Of a stretch of 48,871 nucleotides of DNA, positions 19,193 through 29,311 are shown one piece after another; within the stretch, counting starts at the first letter, position 1; each line of letters begins with the position of its first letter. This DNA comes from Tritrichomonas foetus (lineage: Eukaryota; Parabasalia; Tritrichomonadida; Tritrichomonadidae), in contig MLAK01000640.1 of the NCBI GenBank assembly GCA_001839685.1, forward strand, positions 37,183 through 86,053, read 5' to 3'. The position numbers and the translations under genes were made by a program. The notes under the pieces were generated by a model, which saw nothing but the letters and a program-made list of their open reading frames with translations, was not told the origin of the DNA and did not search any database.

Positions 19193-19822
19193 ATGAACTT
19201 CATTAGCGATAGTGACGAAGAGGAGTTCACTGAAGATGACGAAGAAGTTCAGATTTACAAGCCGCATCGCCGAAAAAAGAAGAAGAAATCCCGAGAAGCC
19301 CGCTACATCGGGCCCCGAGTTTTGACATTGCCGCCGAACGTTCAAATGAATGGCCAAATGCCTTTTCAAATGCAATCATCTCAAATTAACAGCCACATGC
19401 CGAATACCATTATTCAGCCAAAACTGGTGCCCGATCAGCCGAATCAAATCTATCAATCGCATTATCTCCAACAGAGACAGCAGCAAGCGCCCCAGATGTC
19501 TCAACACAACTACTCCATGTCACCAGAACAGAATTTTGCGCACAGAACTCAGGTCAGCCCATCTCCCCAAAATAATATTCATCCGATTAAATCTTCACGG
19601 CCAAATTCACTCAACAAGAGAATTGAGCATATGACATGTGACGTAAATCAACGAGCAGGGAAGAGCTTTGCTTTTGATGGTGAAGTGAAAGAAAATCCGG
19701 AGAAATTCCAGAATGGTGGATATTTCGGACCGTCTGGTATCCCTGATCTGGCAACAGTCGACAGCACGTATGTGCCAATTATGTGTCCGATATTTCCCCG
19801 AGGAAGAATTTTCAACGTGTAG
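19193..19822 (+). CDS. Hypothetical Gln-rich protein
   Basis: A 209-residue protein that I cannot assign. It begins with a very acidic stretch (SDSDEEEFTEDDEEVQ) that switches to a basic cluster (HRRKKKKKSREAR). A Gln/Asn/Pro/Met-rich middle (about 45-145) is probably disordered. The C-terminus (about 150-209) is better conserved-looking, with Gly, Pro and aromatic residues (NGGYFGPSGIPDLATVDST). The KKKKK cluster could be a nuclear signal; this is inference. The open frame reaches 19157 only through TTG; the first ATG is 19193, directly after TCATTTC, an Inr-like string. The stop is TAG. It lies between alpha-actinin and tRNase Z, and the spacers suggest its own promoter. Confidence 0.6.
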   Translation: MNFISDSDEEEFTEDDEEVQIYKPHRRKKKKKSREARYIGPRVLTLPPNVQMNGQMPFQMQSSQINSHMPNTIIQPKLVPDQPNQIYQSHYLQQRQQQAPQMSQHNYSMSPEQNFAHRTQVSPSPQNNIHPIKSSRPNSLNKRIEHMTCDVNQRAGKSFAFDGEVKENPEKFQNGGYFGPSGIPDLATVDSTYVPIMCPIFPRGRIFNV

Positions 19823-20408
19823 TTATATTTTTATTTTTATTTGATAAACATATATTATTATTCTTTTTTTCAAGCTAACATTTTCTCTTTTTATGTGAAT
19901 TGGGAATATTCATTTGTTTATGCATAAAAGTAGAAGTTCATGAAATTGATGAATTTTTGTTTGATGAGAAATAATGATTTGAATGAAAAATATTGAATGT
20001 TGTAGTTAATTAGACTTAGAAGCTTATTCAGTTGAGTGATTAATTTTCATGAAAAATCTAGATTTTCAAATTGAAAAAAAAATGACGACCTCAAAGTTTT
20101 TCAGCAGATATTATTCATGATGCTTTATTTCATTTATGAGAATAAGATCTTAAATATGAAGTAATTAGATATGTGCTCATTTTTTTAATAAACGGCTGCT
20201 TCCACATATAAATTTTGAATGTGAATCTGCATTAAATTCGCAACATGAAACTTTTTCTGTGTTTATATAGTCATATCTTCAGAATTCTAGACCATATAAT
20301 TACAGAAAAAATATGAACTGAATATGAAAGCATAATAATGTAAAGTATTGAATATATTTAAGAGTAAATTCAGCCATTCTCTCACAAACCAAAAATTTAA
20401 ATCATCAT
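19823..20408. other. Intergenic spacer upstream of tRNase Z
   Basis: About 585 bases, AT-rich. TAAACGG occurs at 20189-20195, well upstream of the tRNase Z start. TCTCACAAACC (about 20380) is a possible initiator. Nothing else was recognised. Confidence 0.5.
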
Positions 20409-22214
20409 ATGAAGTATGACCTCCTAGTCTTTTCGACTGAATCACTTGATAGTCATCCTTCAGTAGGTCTCATGTTTCCCGACAAGTTATACATTTTCAA
20501 TGTTCCAGATCAGACGCAGCGAGTTTTTTTCGAAACAAAAATCCGATTCGCCAAACTTTCGCACGTATTTCTAACCACCCTAAATGCACGGTCAATTGGA
20601 GGATTTCATGGCCTCACCATTACGGCTTTCGACAACAAAAATAATATTCTGAATTATTCAGCATTCTCGGCTTTCTCTCAAATTCTCGAAACTTATTCGC
20701 ATTTACATACGCAAGACAAACTTCGACCAAAACTAATTGAAAACTTCAATGATAATAATATTATTGTCACTGAGCATAAATTGAATGATTCACTTGCATT
20801 TGAAGTGAAATTGCCTGACATCCCCGGAAAGTTTTTGGCGAACAAGGCAAAAGAGCTCGGATTGAAGCCTGGCCCGATTTTCAAAGATCTGGCAAACGGA
20901 AAAACAATAAAAACGCCAGAAGGAAAAACTATTACACCTGATCAGGTTTTAGGGCCGCCAACGCCAGGAGATGTTTTATTTATTGTTGATTGTCAAACAA
21001 TGGCGGATGTTGAAAAACTGCCGAATTGTAAGAATTTTGATTTTGTTGTACACTTCACCAAAATTGATATTTTACTTACATCTGAGTATCTCTCTAAATT
21101 TGATTCATCTCAGAAAGCACTTTGCTTTTCTCCAAATGGAAGAATAACATTTCCTTCTGTTACAAATCTTTATTCAGCAAGCTCTTCTTTCGCACCAACA
21201 TTAATAAATCCAATTGTATCATTTGATCAGATTCAAAACTATGATATTCCTTCACAATTTGTTAATGCTGTTCCTGCACTTGAATATGCTTTTGCACCTC
21301 CTGATAAGAAGAAATTCACAATTCCTCCCCTTAATAATATTACTAGCACCGCTCAAAAAATTACCATAACAAAATTTGAAACTTTTGCTGTCACATTTAT
21401 GGGAACAGGTGCGATGTTTCCTTCGAAATATCGAAATGTTGCTGGAATTCTTCTTCACACTGAATCAGGTTTTATTATTCTTGATGCAGGTGAAGGTTTC
21501 ACAGGACAACTAAGACGCAAATTCGGGATAGATAATTTTGAATATATATTAAAGCGATTAATTTGTGTTTGGATTTCTCATCTTCATGGTGATCATCATT
21601 TTGGTCTCTATCAGCTTCTTCAAGCTCGGGCACAACTCTGTGATTCTCCTGTTCCTCTCATTTGTCACCAATACATTTCAGATCATATAGAATGTCTTCA
21701 AAAATGTAGCAAAACTGATTTAAAGTTTACTCTTCATTCGCAAACAGAAAAGTTTGTTTGTGGAAATGTTTCCATTGATTCTATCCCTGTTTTGCATTGC
21801 TTTGATTCATATGGCTGTTTAGTCACGCTTGATGGTGGCTGGAAAGTAGCCTACAGTGGTGACAAAACGTTTGGTGATAATTTCATTGAAAATGTAGGTT
21901 CTTGTGATTTGCTCATTCATGAAGCGTCTTTCACAGACGATTTAATAGATATTGCAAAAGATAAACGACATAGTACTATTGGACAAGCTATTGAAACAGG
22001 TAAATTGACTCATGCTAAATACGTTATTTTAACACACTTTAGCCAAAGATATCCCAAATTGCCTGTTTTTGGAACAGATTATGAAAATGTGGCATTCGCT
22101 TTTGATTATTTGTCTGTGCCATTTGAAAGAATGAATGAATTGTGTAGTGTTTGTCCACAAATCTTTCAAATGATTCAAGATCTTGAAGCAAAAGATGATG
22201 AAAAAGATGAGTGA
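20409..22214 (+). CDS. tRNase Z, long form (ELAC2/TRZ1 type)
   Basis: A 601-residue metallo-beta-lactamase-fold endonuclease that removes the 3' trailer from pre-tRNAs. The C-terminal catalytic half carries HLHGDH (391-396), the metal-binding His box, then H463 in VLHCFDSYG, SGD (483-485), HEASF (504-508), HST (521-523) and HFSQRY (543-548), all standard for RNase Z. The N-terminal half is the inactive paralogous domain of long-form enzymes. The GLKPGPIFKDL...VLGPPTPGD stretch (151-188) is the RNase Z-type segment next to the tRNA-binding exosite. Eukaryotic long forms usually run 750-930 residues, so this one is compact. The ATG at 20409 is the first in frame. The stop is TGA. Likely sites are nucleus and hydrogenosome/cytosol; no clear targeting peptide is seen. 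Confidence 0.93.
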   Translation: MKYDLLVFSTESLDSHPSVGLMFPDKLYIFNVPDQTQRVFFETKIRFAKLSHVFLTTLNARSIGGFHGLTITAFDNKNNILNYSAFSAFSQILETYSHLHTQDKLRPKLIENFNDNNIIVTEHKLNDSLAFEVKLPDIPGKFLANKAKELGLKPGPIFKDLANGKTIKTPEGKTITPDQVLGPPTPGDVLFIVDCQTMADVEKLPNCKNFDFVVHFTKIDILLTSEYLSKFDSSQKALCFSPNGRITFPSVTNLYSASSSFAPTLINPIVSFDQIQNYDIPSQFVNAVPALEYAFAPPDKKKFTIPPLNNITSTAQKITITKFETFAVTFMGTGAMFPSKYRNVAGILLHTESGFIILDAGEGFTGQLRRKFGIDNFEYILKRLICVWISHLHGDHHFGLYQLLQARAQLCDSPVPLICHQYISDHIECLQKCSKTDLKFTLHSQTEKFVCGNVSIDSIPVLHCFDSYGCLVTLDGGWKVAYSGDKTFGDNFIENVGSCDLLIHEASFTDDLIDIAKDKRHSTIGQAIETGKLTHAKYVILTHFSQRYPKLPVFGTDYENVAFAFDYLSVPFERMNELCSVCPQIFQMIQDLEAKDDEKDE

Positions 22215-22258
22215 AATATACATAAATTACTTTTTCAGTTTATATATATGGTCATATA

Positions 22259-22405
22259 GGATATCAAATTTGACCATTCCAATGCCCAGGGTTTGAAAAA
22301 AATCTGAATAAGCTATTCATCCATAAATTTAATTTGAGTTGGGCCTCCTCCTAAGTATTCAAAAAGCTTGATATATCCAAAAAGATTTCGCCGGTTTTGA
22401 TATCC
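22259..22405. other. Inverted-repeat-bounded non-coding island
   Basis: GGATATCAAA (22259-22268) and its exact complement TTTGATATCC (22396-22405) enclose 127 bases of more balanced composition. Inside are complementary GCCCA and TGGGC, and a small hairpin GAATA-AGC-TATTC. It begins 45 bases after the tRNase Z stop. It could be a structured RNA, a 3' UTR structure or a small non-autonomous element. No known family was recognised. Confidence 0.35.
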
Positions 22406-23441
22406 ATTAAAACAAAATTTGGCAAAAAAACTCAAGTATGTAAGTATTTTAGATATAATAAAATATGAAACAATTGTTAAATACTCTAATTGTGTTAATT
22501 CACAATGATCATTTTTATTAATAATAATTTTTTTGTGAATCTATATCATGAAGTAATCGGGAAACTAATTCATATGTATTAGTGCAGAAGCTTAATAATG
22601 TCAAAATATTGGTTTATTGCTGCAATACAAGTATTTTTTTTATTCCGTTCTTGGTGAATGCGAAATGAAATATCAAAAAGTTCTTCTTCAAAAAGAATGA
22701 GTAGGAGATGTTTATTCGATTTAAAAATTAAAAATAGTGTTGATGAATTGAAGTTTTTAATGAATGTTTTATAATTAATTCTTATTCAATAATGAAAATA
22801 TTACTTGTATTTTGGTTACATTATTTTCATCTTTTGTTTCAAGGAAAACAATGAAATAAATTGAAAGATGAACAAAAATAAGAAGGAATGCTTCATGAAG
22901 ATAAAAACGTTGTAAAATCGAAGTTTCTTCAAAGAAATTAAAAAGTCGGATGATTTTCAATGATATTGGTAGTTGTGATTCATTCCATTAGAGAATAGAA
23001 ATCATTTTCCTTTCCAGATTTTGTAATATTTCAAGTTCATTTCTAAACTCTGATATTCCTTTTTATTCCAATTTTTGTTGATTTTAGTAATACAGTTGAT
23101 CATATGACAGAATTTCAATATTTATTAAAATTCACTTGTGAAATAAAGTTTCTGATTATTTTACATTTTGAAAGAGAATTTTCCTGATTGACAATAAACA
23201 ATAATAATTCTATGTAAAATAACTACTAATTTTCTTATTAGTTTCCTTAATTTATATGATGCTTCATTTCGTGAAGAATAAACAATTATATTATTCGGAT
23301 ATTAGATTGGATTAGTTTAGAAAAGGAAATAATGGAATATTAAATGCAAATAGCTGTGTTGGAAATTAAAAATATAAATATTATAGGTAAAAGTATTTTA
23401 GTAAAAGAAATAAAACGAAAACCAAGAAAATTTTGAATTTT

Positions 23442-23451
23442 TAAACGGTCA
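23442..23451 (+). promoter_or_regulatory. Shared motif TAAACGGTCA
   Basis: TAAACGGTCA lies 19 bases before the ATG of the DZIP1-like gene. It joins an M3-like AACGG core to an initiator-like TCA. The same decamer precedes the ankyrin gene, and TAAACGGCCA precedes the coiled-coil gene at 36189. Confidence 0.45.
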
Positions 23452-23470
23452 TCTCGAAATTTCGTTTGGA

Positions 23471-26400
23471 ATGTGGCAGCCAGGATACGGGCAGCCTCCA
23501 TATCAACAACAACAATATCAATACGGTCAACAAGCGCCATACGGTCAAATTCCAGTCCAACAGCCGCCGATGAATTCAATACCGACAGAAGTGATTGATT
23601 GGGAAGCGGTTTCCTCAATTGATCCCGATCTCATTCGAAGAACAGGTGATTTAACGCAACTCCAGCCATTTATTTCGAAGTTTGCCGGAGCCAATTTAAA
23701 TGCATATGATTCGCAAATTTTACCGCATCCTTTAAGTGTCAGATTGTGTGCAATTTTGCAAGTTTCTCTTCAGTATATGAGCGATGTCCAGAAATCTCTG
23801 CAAAACATAATCGAAGAAAAAGATAGAAAAATTGCTCGTCAGCAAGAAGACTATAAGAAATTGAAGGCATCCTATATTAAAGCAGACACAATTCTCCGAA
23901 AAAAAATGAGGCCATCTGAAAGATGTCCAATTTGTTTGAAACAATATTTGAATTATGATTTTCTTGACAAGCATGTTGAAAGAAGACATCCGGAACACTT
24001 AGAAGAATGGCTTTCCATTCGAAATAAAAAGCCAGCTCGAAAAGAAAGTGAAAAATTAATCGATCAGCTATTCGAAAGAATTGAAGCCTTACAAAAAACG
24101 ATTCATAAAGATAGAGAAAGTAAAAAGCATCATCATCATCATAAAAAAGAAAATGAAAAGCCAAAGAATTTACAGAAAGAGTTGTATGAAAAACAACAAG
24201 AATTAATGGCGACTGTTGATATTGAAGAAGAAATATCAATGAATAAAAATGAAGATATTCGAAACCAACTTGTTTCAGCTGTTGATGAGCTTAATTCTTC
24301 ATGGATCGCTTGGAAGAAGAATCCAAGCCCACGAAAAGCTTCTAACAATCAAAACAATAAAAATAAAAAACAAAGTCATCAAAAAATAACGAAAGAAGAA
24401 GAAGTATTAAATAATATGTATTTTCCTAATAATGACAACTTTGGAAGTGATGAAATTGAAGGAAGTTTTCATTTAAAAGATAATTTATCTGACGTTTTAC
24501 CATCAGGACAACAAAATAATTTAATGGATAATAATGTTAATAATAATAATAATCCATTTCAATTTGCTATGCTTCAAGATAGTAATGTTCCAATCCCTCC
24601 AAAAGCCCAAGAAAAAGAAACTGCAAATGATATATCAAAGAAAAAGAAAAAGAAAACAAAAGATCATACTCCAATATTGCCAGATGATTTGGAGAACATT
24701 CCAGCTCAGCCAATAATTCCTCAATCTTATAATCCACAGAATGAAAATCAATATCATGAAAGTCAGTCTGAGTCAGAAAGCATTGATGTTAAACCAGATT
24801 ATCAAAATATTCCTGAAGTAAATGAAAAATCGAACAATAAAAGGAAAAGGAAAAGGCATTCAAAACAACAAATTTTGCCACCAGTAAAGAAAGGACTGTC
24901 AGAAGATACAATTCAGTTATTAAATAAAGCAAGGAAGTTTGTTGTTCAAAAGTTTCAACCACAATATGATGAATCAACTGTAAATCATGTTATGCAACGA
25001 GTTCAGAAAAAGGCTAAATTACTTGAAAACCAAATTCCAAATGTTCAAAACCATGAAGATGCTGCAGAACGCTTGAAGGTTAGTCTGGGTGAAAAACTCA
25101 ATGAATATAATAATGTGATGAGGAAAGTTATGGTTAAAATTCAAAATGAGGCACCTGTTAAACATTGTACAATATTTGATTCAATGCTTTCTGAAAATTC
25201 AACAACATCACTTGATCAAACAATAAAATCAAATGATATCAACAATCAACCAATCCAAAATGAAGAAATTAAGCAGCAGCCAATAAACCAGAGTGTCATC
25301 GAAGAACCCGCTAATGAAAAGTATGAAAACTCTCAACTTAATTTAAGTATGAGTAAAACACAAAGTGAGCCACAATTAATTCACACTTCTTCGCCAATAT
25401 CAAGTAAACATCATAATCAGAGCAATGTTTCAATGACTTCTTACAATAGATATTCACAAGAATATGAATATTATAGTGATGAAGATGATGCATTTGTTAA
25501 GAATGAATCTAAAATCATAAACAACAAGGCACCAATTCTACAAGGACGACCAAACAAAAATAGAGTGAGTCGTAAATACTGTAAAAGCGCAGGACATGAG
25601 ATTAGTGAAAAAATACCAGAAATTATTAATCAATTAAATCAAGAGAAGCCAACAAAGCCCGAAGAAAATGAAATTTCTGCTATTGAAGCAGCAAGTCCAA
25701 AGAAAGAAAATGAAATTTCTGCTATTGATGTGGCAAGCCCCAGGAAAGATAATGATGAACCTAAACCTGCAAATCAAAGCCATATGTTTGATAGTAATGA
25801 TTCATTATGTTTGCCTCCAAAGAATCCTCCGAAGAATTCTAAGATTAGTCATTACCAAGATTCATACTACGATTATGATGAATTTGAAGATGAAAATGAG
25901 AATATTGCATTATCATATACCAAACCCAAAAAGCAATTAAAGCACATTGTTCAACAAAATTTATATGTTCGTGCTAAAAATGAATTCACTTCATCAACTG
26001 AAATATTTTCTGCTGAGCCAACGCCAATGAAGTCATACAGTCAAATTAAAAGTTCTGTCATGCAAAGTTCACCAGAACCCAATGAATTACAAATTCATAA
26101 TTCACCTCATGTATCAATTTCTTCTCAAATTTCCCAAATAAGTAAATCACCCGAAAACAGTAACATGCAAACTCCACAAAAAGCATCACCATCTACACCA
26201 CCACATAATTTCTCTTCAAATGCTCCTTCAGCACCGCCATCGATGAAAGCACCGCCGCCAGAATATGAATATTACTCAGATGAAGAAGAAGAGCCAAATT
26301 ATATAACAAAGAAACAAAATAATATCCAAAAGCCAGTTCATCAAAAAGGTTCAATGGCTTCCGAAGCAAGTAGACAAGGAAATGTGAATAAGCCAGTGAA

Positions 26401-27799
26401 ACCAGCAATTCAAATTAAAGATGATGAATATGAATACTATAGTAATGATGAAAAAACTTCTGAACAAGGTTCTGTAACAAGCGCAGAAATTACTTATTTT
26501 GTTCCTGGAAATAACAATGATACCAATCAATCATTTAATCAAGCAAACTTTGAATCATCTTTCTCAAAAACAAAAGATAGTACATTTGATAAATCTAACG
26601 AATTAAATAATAAAATAAAATTACTTCCAACTCCACAATCTGAGAGTGAAGGAGAAGAAGAAGAAAACATGGGTGAGACTCAAAACCAAAATGATGAATA
26701 TAGTGATGAAGAGTTTGAAAGTGATGCACGAAATGAAAATATTGATAAAAAAGATATTTCACATCACTCAGATGCATCAATGCAATCATCATCATCTAAA
26801 CAATCTGCTCATATGGCTTTGGATGTTTTCGATCATCCTAGATCTATTCAAACAACATCAACAATTTCTTCAAATTCGACATCAAAGCAATCTATACCAA
26901 CCAAACCACTACCAGACATAAATGCCTCATATCAACCGCAAAACTTACCACAAAAAGCCGATCAACAACTTCAACCACAAACAAATAAAGATAATCTGAA
27001 ACCAAATGAAGAAGGCTCTTATTTGTCTCAATTACAACGTGTTGATCCAGGAACACGAGCACAACCAAAAGAACAGCAGCAACAGAGACTCTTAACAAAT
27101 ATTACTAATATAAACACGAATAAAGGACAGAATGAAAGTTCTAAGCAAAATCAATCAGTATTAAAAGCATCTGCTGCAAGTTCACTTCTTAGTAGTTCAC
27201 AAACTGGATCTTCATTCATATCTAAACAAAGAAACCTGCTTGCATCAAAATATGGAGCACCTCCATCTCGCCCTGAACAAAAAAGATCACCAACAATTAT
27301 TCCAATGCCAAATATGGAAGATGAAGCTAATGATGATGATGATGAAGGTTATTATGATGATGAAAACTTTGAAGAAGATGAATATGAAAATGATGAACTA
27401 CCAACCAAAGCAAATGTAATCGATCTGTTCAAGCAGCCTTCTTCAAATAAATCATCACAATTACAGTCATCGAATCTTAGAGGAAACAGTAAAGGATATT
27501 CAATAATGAAAGCGCAGAAAACATTTGCTGGATCATCAAGCGCACCAATTGAAGATGATGAATTTAATTATAATCGTGGGCCACCAACAACAAATGACAA
27601 TTATGAAGATGATGAATTCAATTTTGATTACCAGCAGGCACCTTCCGGATTTGATGAATCAAGCGACCAAGAACCTTACTTCAAATCAGCAAGTGGTTTT
27701 GGAGACACTAACTTTGAAGATGCTTCTGATGGACCACCTGCTTTATCAAACAAAAGAAATGGTGATTCTGTAATCAGTAATGACGATTGGAATCTGTAA
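23471..27799 (+). CDS. DZIP1-like zinc-finger protein
   Basis: A 1442-residue protein. After a Gln/Tyr/Pro-rich leader (1-35), residues about 42-145 match the DZIP1 N-terminal domain, opening with DWEAVSSIDPDLI. A coiled coil leads into one C2H2 finger (C152, C155, H168, H173; CPICLKQYLNYDFLDKHVE). In animals DZIP1/Iguana works at basal bodies and the ciliary transition zone, so a role at flagellar basal bodies is likely by family. The remaining 1250 residues are low-complexity and probably disordered, rich in Asn, Gln, Glu and Ser. They contain repeated acidic Tyr motifs: EYEYYSDEDD (DNA 25460), EYEYYSDEEE (26261), EYEYYSNDEK (26426), plus NYEDDEFNFDY near the end. A 14-residue segment ENEISAI..ASP.K is duplicated in tandem. 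The stop is TAAA. Confidence 0.75.
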   Translation: MWQPGYGQPPYQQQQYQYGQQAPYGQIPVQQPPMNSIPTEVIDWEAVSSIDPDLIRRTGDLTQLQPFISKFAGANLNAYDSQILPHPLSVRLCAILQVSLQYMSDVQKSLQNIIEEKDRKIARQQEDYKKLKASYIKADTILRKKMRPSERCPICLKQYLNYDFLDKHVERRHPEHLEEWLSIRNKKPARKESEKLIDQLFERIEALQKTIHKDRESKKHHHHHKKENEKPKNLQKELYEKQQELMATVDIEEEISMNKNEDIRNQLVSAVDELNSSWIAWKKNPSPRKASNNQNNKNKKQSHQKITKEEEVLNNMYFPNNDNFGSDEIEGSFHLKDNLSDVLPSGQQNNLMDNNVNNNNNPFQFAMLQDSNVPIPPKAQEKETANDISKKKKKKTKDHTPILPDDLENIPAQPIIPQSYNPQNENQYHESQSESESIDVKPDYQNIPEVNEKSNNKRKRKRHSKQQILPPVKKGLSEDTIQLLNKARKFVVQKFQPQYDESTVNHVMQRVQKKAKLLENQIPNVQNHEDAAERLKVSLGEKLNEYNNVMRKVMVKIQNEAPVKHCTIFDSMLSENSTTSLDQTIKSNDINNQPIQNEEIKQQPINQSVIEEPANEKYENSQLNLSMSKTQSEPQLIHTSSPISSKHHNQSNVSMTSYNRYSQEYEYYSDEDDAFVKNESKIINNKAPILQGRPNKNRVSRKYCKSAGHEISEKIPEIINQLNQEKPTKPEENEISAIEAASPKKENEISAIDVASPRKDNDEPKPANQSHMFDSNDSLCLPPKNPPKNSKISHYQDSYYDYDEFEDENENIALSYTKPKKQLKHIVQQNLYVRAKNEFTSSTEIFSAEPTPMKSYSQIKSSVMQSSPEPNELQIHNSPHVSISSQISQISKSPENSNMQTPQKASPSTPPHNFSSNAPSAPPSMKAPPPEYEYYSDEEEEPNYITKKQNNIQKPVHQKGSMASEASRQGNVNKPVKPAIQIKDDEYEYYSNDEKTSEQGSVTSAEITYFVPGNNNDTNQSFNQANFESSFSKTKDSTFDKSNELNNKIKLLPTPQSESEGEEEENMGETQNQNDEYSDEEFESDARNENIDKKDISHHSDASMQSSSSKQSAHMALDVFDHPRSIQTTSTISSNSTSKQSIPTKPLPDINASYQPQNLPQKADQQLQPQTNKDNLKPNEEGSYLSQLQRVDPGTRAQPKEQQQQRLLTNITNINTNKGQNESSKQNQSVLKASAASSLLSSSQTGSSFISKQRNLLASKYGAPPSRPEQKRSPTIIPMPNMEDEANDDDDEGYYDDENFEEDEYENDELPTKANVIDLFKQPSSNKSSQLQSSNLRGNSKGYSIMKAQKTFAGSSSAPIEDDEFNYNRGPPTTNDNYEDDEFNFDYQQAPSGFDESSDQEPYFKSASGFGDTNFEDASDGPPALSNKRNGDSVISNDDWNL
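25664..25747 (+). repeat. 42-bp tandem duplication inside the DZIP1-like gene
   Basis: Two adjacent 42-bp units encode ENEISAIEAASPKK and ENEISAIDVASPRK. Each ends in SP[KR]K, a possible proline-directed kinase site. The DNA units differ at several positions, so the duplication is not very recent. Confidence 0.85.
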
Positions 27800-28179
27800 A
27801 TATATTTTTGTATTTAGTAAAAATTTAGAAGAAAAAAGAATTCGATTTTCTCTCTGAGATTTATGAAATAATGTCGATAAAATCTTTTTATTAAAATTGG
27901 GGAAAATCAATCCTTTTAACTTCCACATTTCTACAAAGATCCATTCATAAAGTTGTCATTTCATCAAATCAAATGTGAAATATGAGCTTAGAAGTGTGTC
28001 TCGATAAATAAATTAAAAACGCTAGTGGAACTCTGAGCATTTGGAATAAAAACACGATTCAAACCGGAAGGTAAGAAAAAAGGGAGGGAAAAAAGACAAC
28101 AAAGAAAAAAACAGTTGAAAATAGCATATAGGAAATGAGTTTTATAAAAATTTTTAAATATTCAATTCAAGAAAAAGAC
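27800..28179. other. Convergent intergenic region
   Basis: About 380 bases between the 3' ends of the DZIP1-like gene and eIF3j. It has a purine-rich stretch (about 28070-28115, AAAAAAGGGAGGGAAAAAAG). No gene, RNA or paired terminator structure was recognised. Confidence 0.5.
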
Positions 28180-28938
28180 TTAGTCATCATCGCTGACATC
28201 GTTGAATCCCTTGTCGGCGATTTGAATCTTTGAACGTCCCTTCTGGTTTGTCTTTCCAACCTTCACGTTAATCTTTTTATTGTAGATCTCGTTGAGGTGT
28301 TTCTGAAGCTGTGACATGAAGACAGATTTATAGCTATCTGCGAGTGCTGTGATGAGGCATTCAATAATCTTAACTTTTTCGGTGTCCTGCGCATTTTTGG
28401 CTGTATCGAATTCTTTCTTGGTTTTATACGAATCTCGATTAAATGCTGGAAAGATTTTGCTGATCTTCATCTCGATAGCCTGTTCGTAGGCCTTGAAGTC
28501 AGTAACTGTTTTTGGAACGTATCGGCCGATATCGATTTTTGTCGGATCGTCGGTATTCTGGCCGAGGTCACCGAGCGCGTCGAGAGCGTTCTGGAAATCC
28601 ATTCTTTCTTTTGTTTCGTTTGTAACTTCGACATCGAAGAGTCCGCCTTCGTCTTCATAGGCATCATCGAATAAAAATTTCTTTTCTTGCTTCCTTCTTT
28701 CCCTTTCTTCTTTGAGTTCTTGCTTTCTCCTCTTTTCGGCTTCGATGGCTTCTTGCTTCTCTCTTTCGATTCTTTCCTGCTCTTCCCTCTTCTGGCGTGC
28801 TTTTTCTTCTGGATCTTGGGCTTCTTCCCAATTGTCAACGACATCGTCGCCGTCGTCCCAGCCACCTGCAACATTATCTTCTTGATTGTCGTCTGATTCG
28901 GAATCGCTGCCGATATCGAGATTTGCCCAGTCGGTCAT
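28180..28938 (-). CDS. Translation initiation factor eIF3 subunit J
   Basis: A 252-residue protein with the layout of eIF3j/Hcr1. The acidic N-terminus contains Trp-Asp motifs (MTDWANLDI, GGWDDGDDV, NWEEA). A long charged helix follows (about 45-90, EEKARQKREEQERIEREKQ). The folded part (about 135-225) contains YVPKTVTDFKAYEQ, matching the NPKTKEDFEEF region of the family, and the helical hairpin that forms the eIF3j dimer core. The basic tail (KVGKTNQKGRSK) ends in SDDD. eIF3j is a loosely bound eIF3 subunit that binds the 40S decoding centre and helps set up scanning and recycling. An exact Inr match lies 25 bases upstream. The first ATG at 28938 is used. Confidence 0.85.
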   Translation of the reverse strand: MTDWANLDIGSDSESDDNQEDNVAGGWDDGDDVVDNWEEAQDPEEKARQKREEQERIEREKQEAIEAEKRRKQELKEERERRKQEKKFLFDDAYEDEGGLFDVEVTNETKERMDFQNALDALGDLGQNTDDPTKIDIGRYVPKTVTDFKAYEQAIEMKISKIFPAFNRDSYKTKKEFDTAKNAQDTEKVKIIECLITALADSYKSVFMSQLQKHLNEIYNKKINVKVGKTNQKGRSKIQIADKGFNDVSDDD

Positions 28939-29311
28939 TTCAGATTTTCGCGATGAAAAAAATGAAAGTTTTTGAAAAAGTTTAATTTCAAAAATTATTG
29001 GCCAATCTTTGTAAAGTAGTTAAAATAGGAATTACTGTTATAACAGAAAAAAATAAAATGCCATTCTATTTTTTCTCAAATTGTGATACGCTGTCATAAC
29101 TATGCCAAACAGTCTTTTATGATTTCTGATCCTAAAATAAAATAATTTTCTTTGCAGCATGCATCATTTAAATGAAATTTTAGCTTTAATTTCCCTAATA
29201 TTAATATTAATACCAAAAATAAATAATTAAATCATATAAATTCGACATTAAATGGAATTAAAGACAAAATAAATAAAATACATTATATATAACGCATTTA
29301 ATAATAACAAT
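28939..29311. other. Intergenic spacer eIF3j/CFAP58
   Basis: About 370 bases, AT-rich, holding the eIF3j promoter and the 3' flank of the CFAP58-like gene. A run TTAATATTAATATTAATACC (about 29197-29216) is a simple AT repeat. Nothing else was seen. Confidence 0.5.
28958..28965 (-). promoter_or_regulatory. Inr element before eIF3j
   Basis: On the minus strand TCATTTTT matches the trichomonad initiator TCAYWYTW exactly. The A lies 25 bases before the start codon at 28938. Confidence 0.5.

Larger units (their letters stand above)
22215..23470. other. Intergenic region before the DZIP1-like gene
   Basis: About 1.26 kb. The left part holds the inverted-repeat island; the rest is AT-rich with no gene seen. 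The right end carries the TAAACGGTCA motif. Confidence 0.5.

Noticed and set aside
22775..22960. 61-codon minus-strand open frame in the spacer after tRNase Z
   Set aside because: Low-complexity, Phe/Ile/Leu-rich, no family likeness, no initiator-like start; typical of AT-rich spacer.
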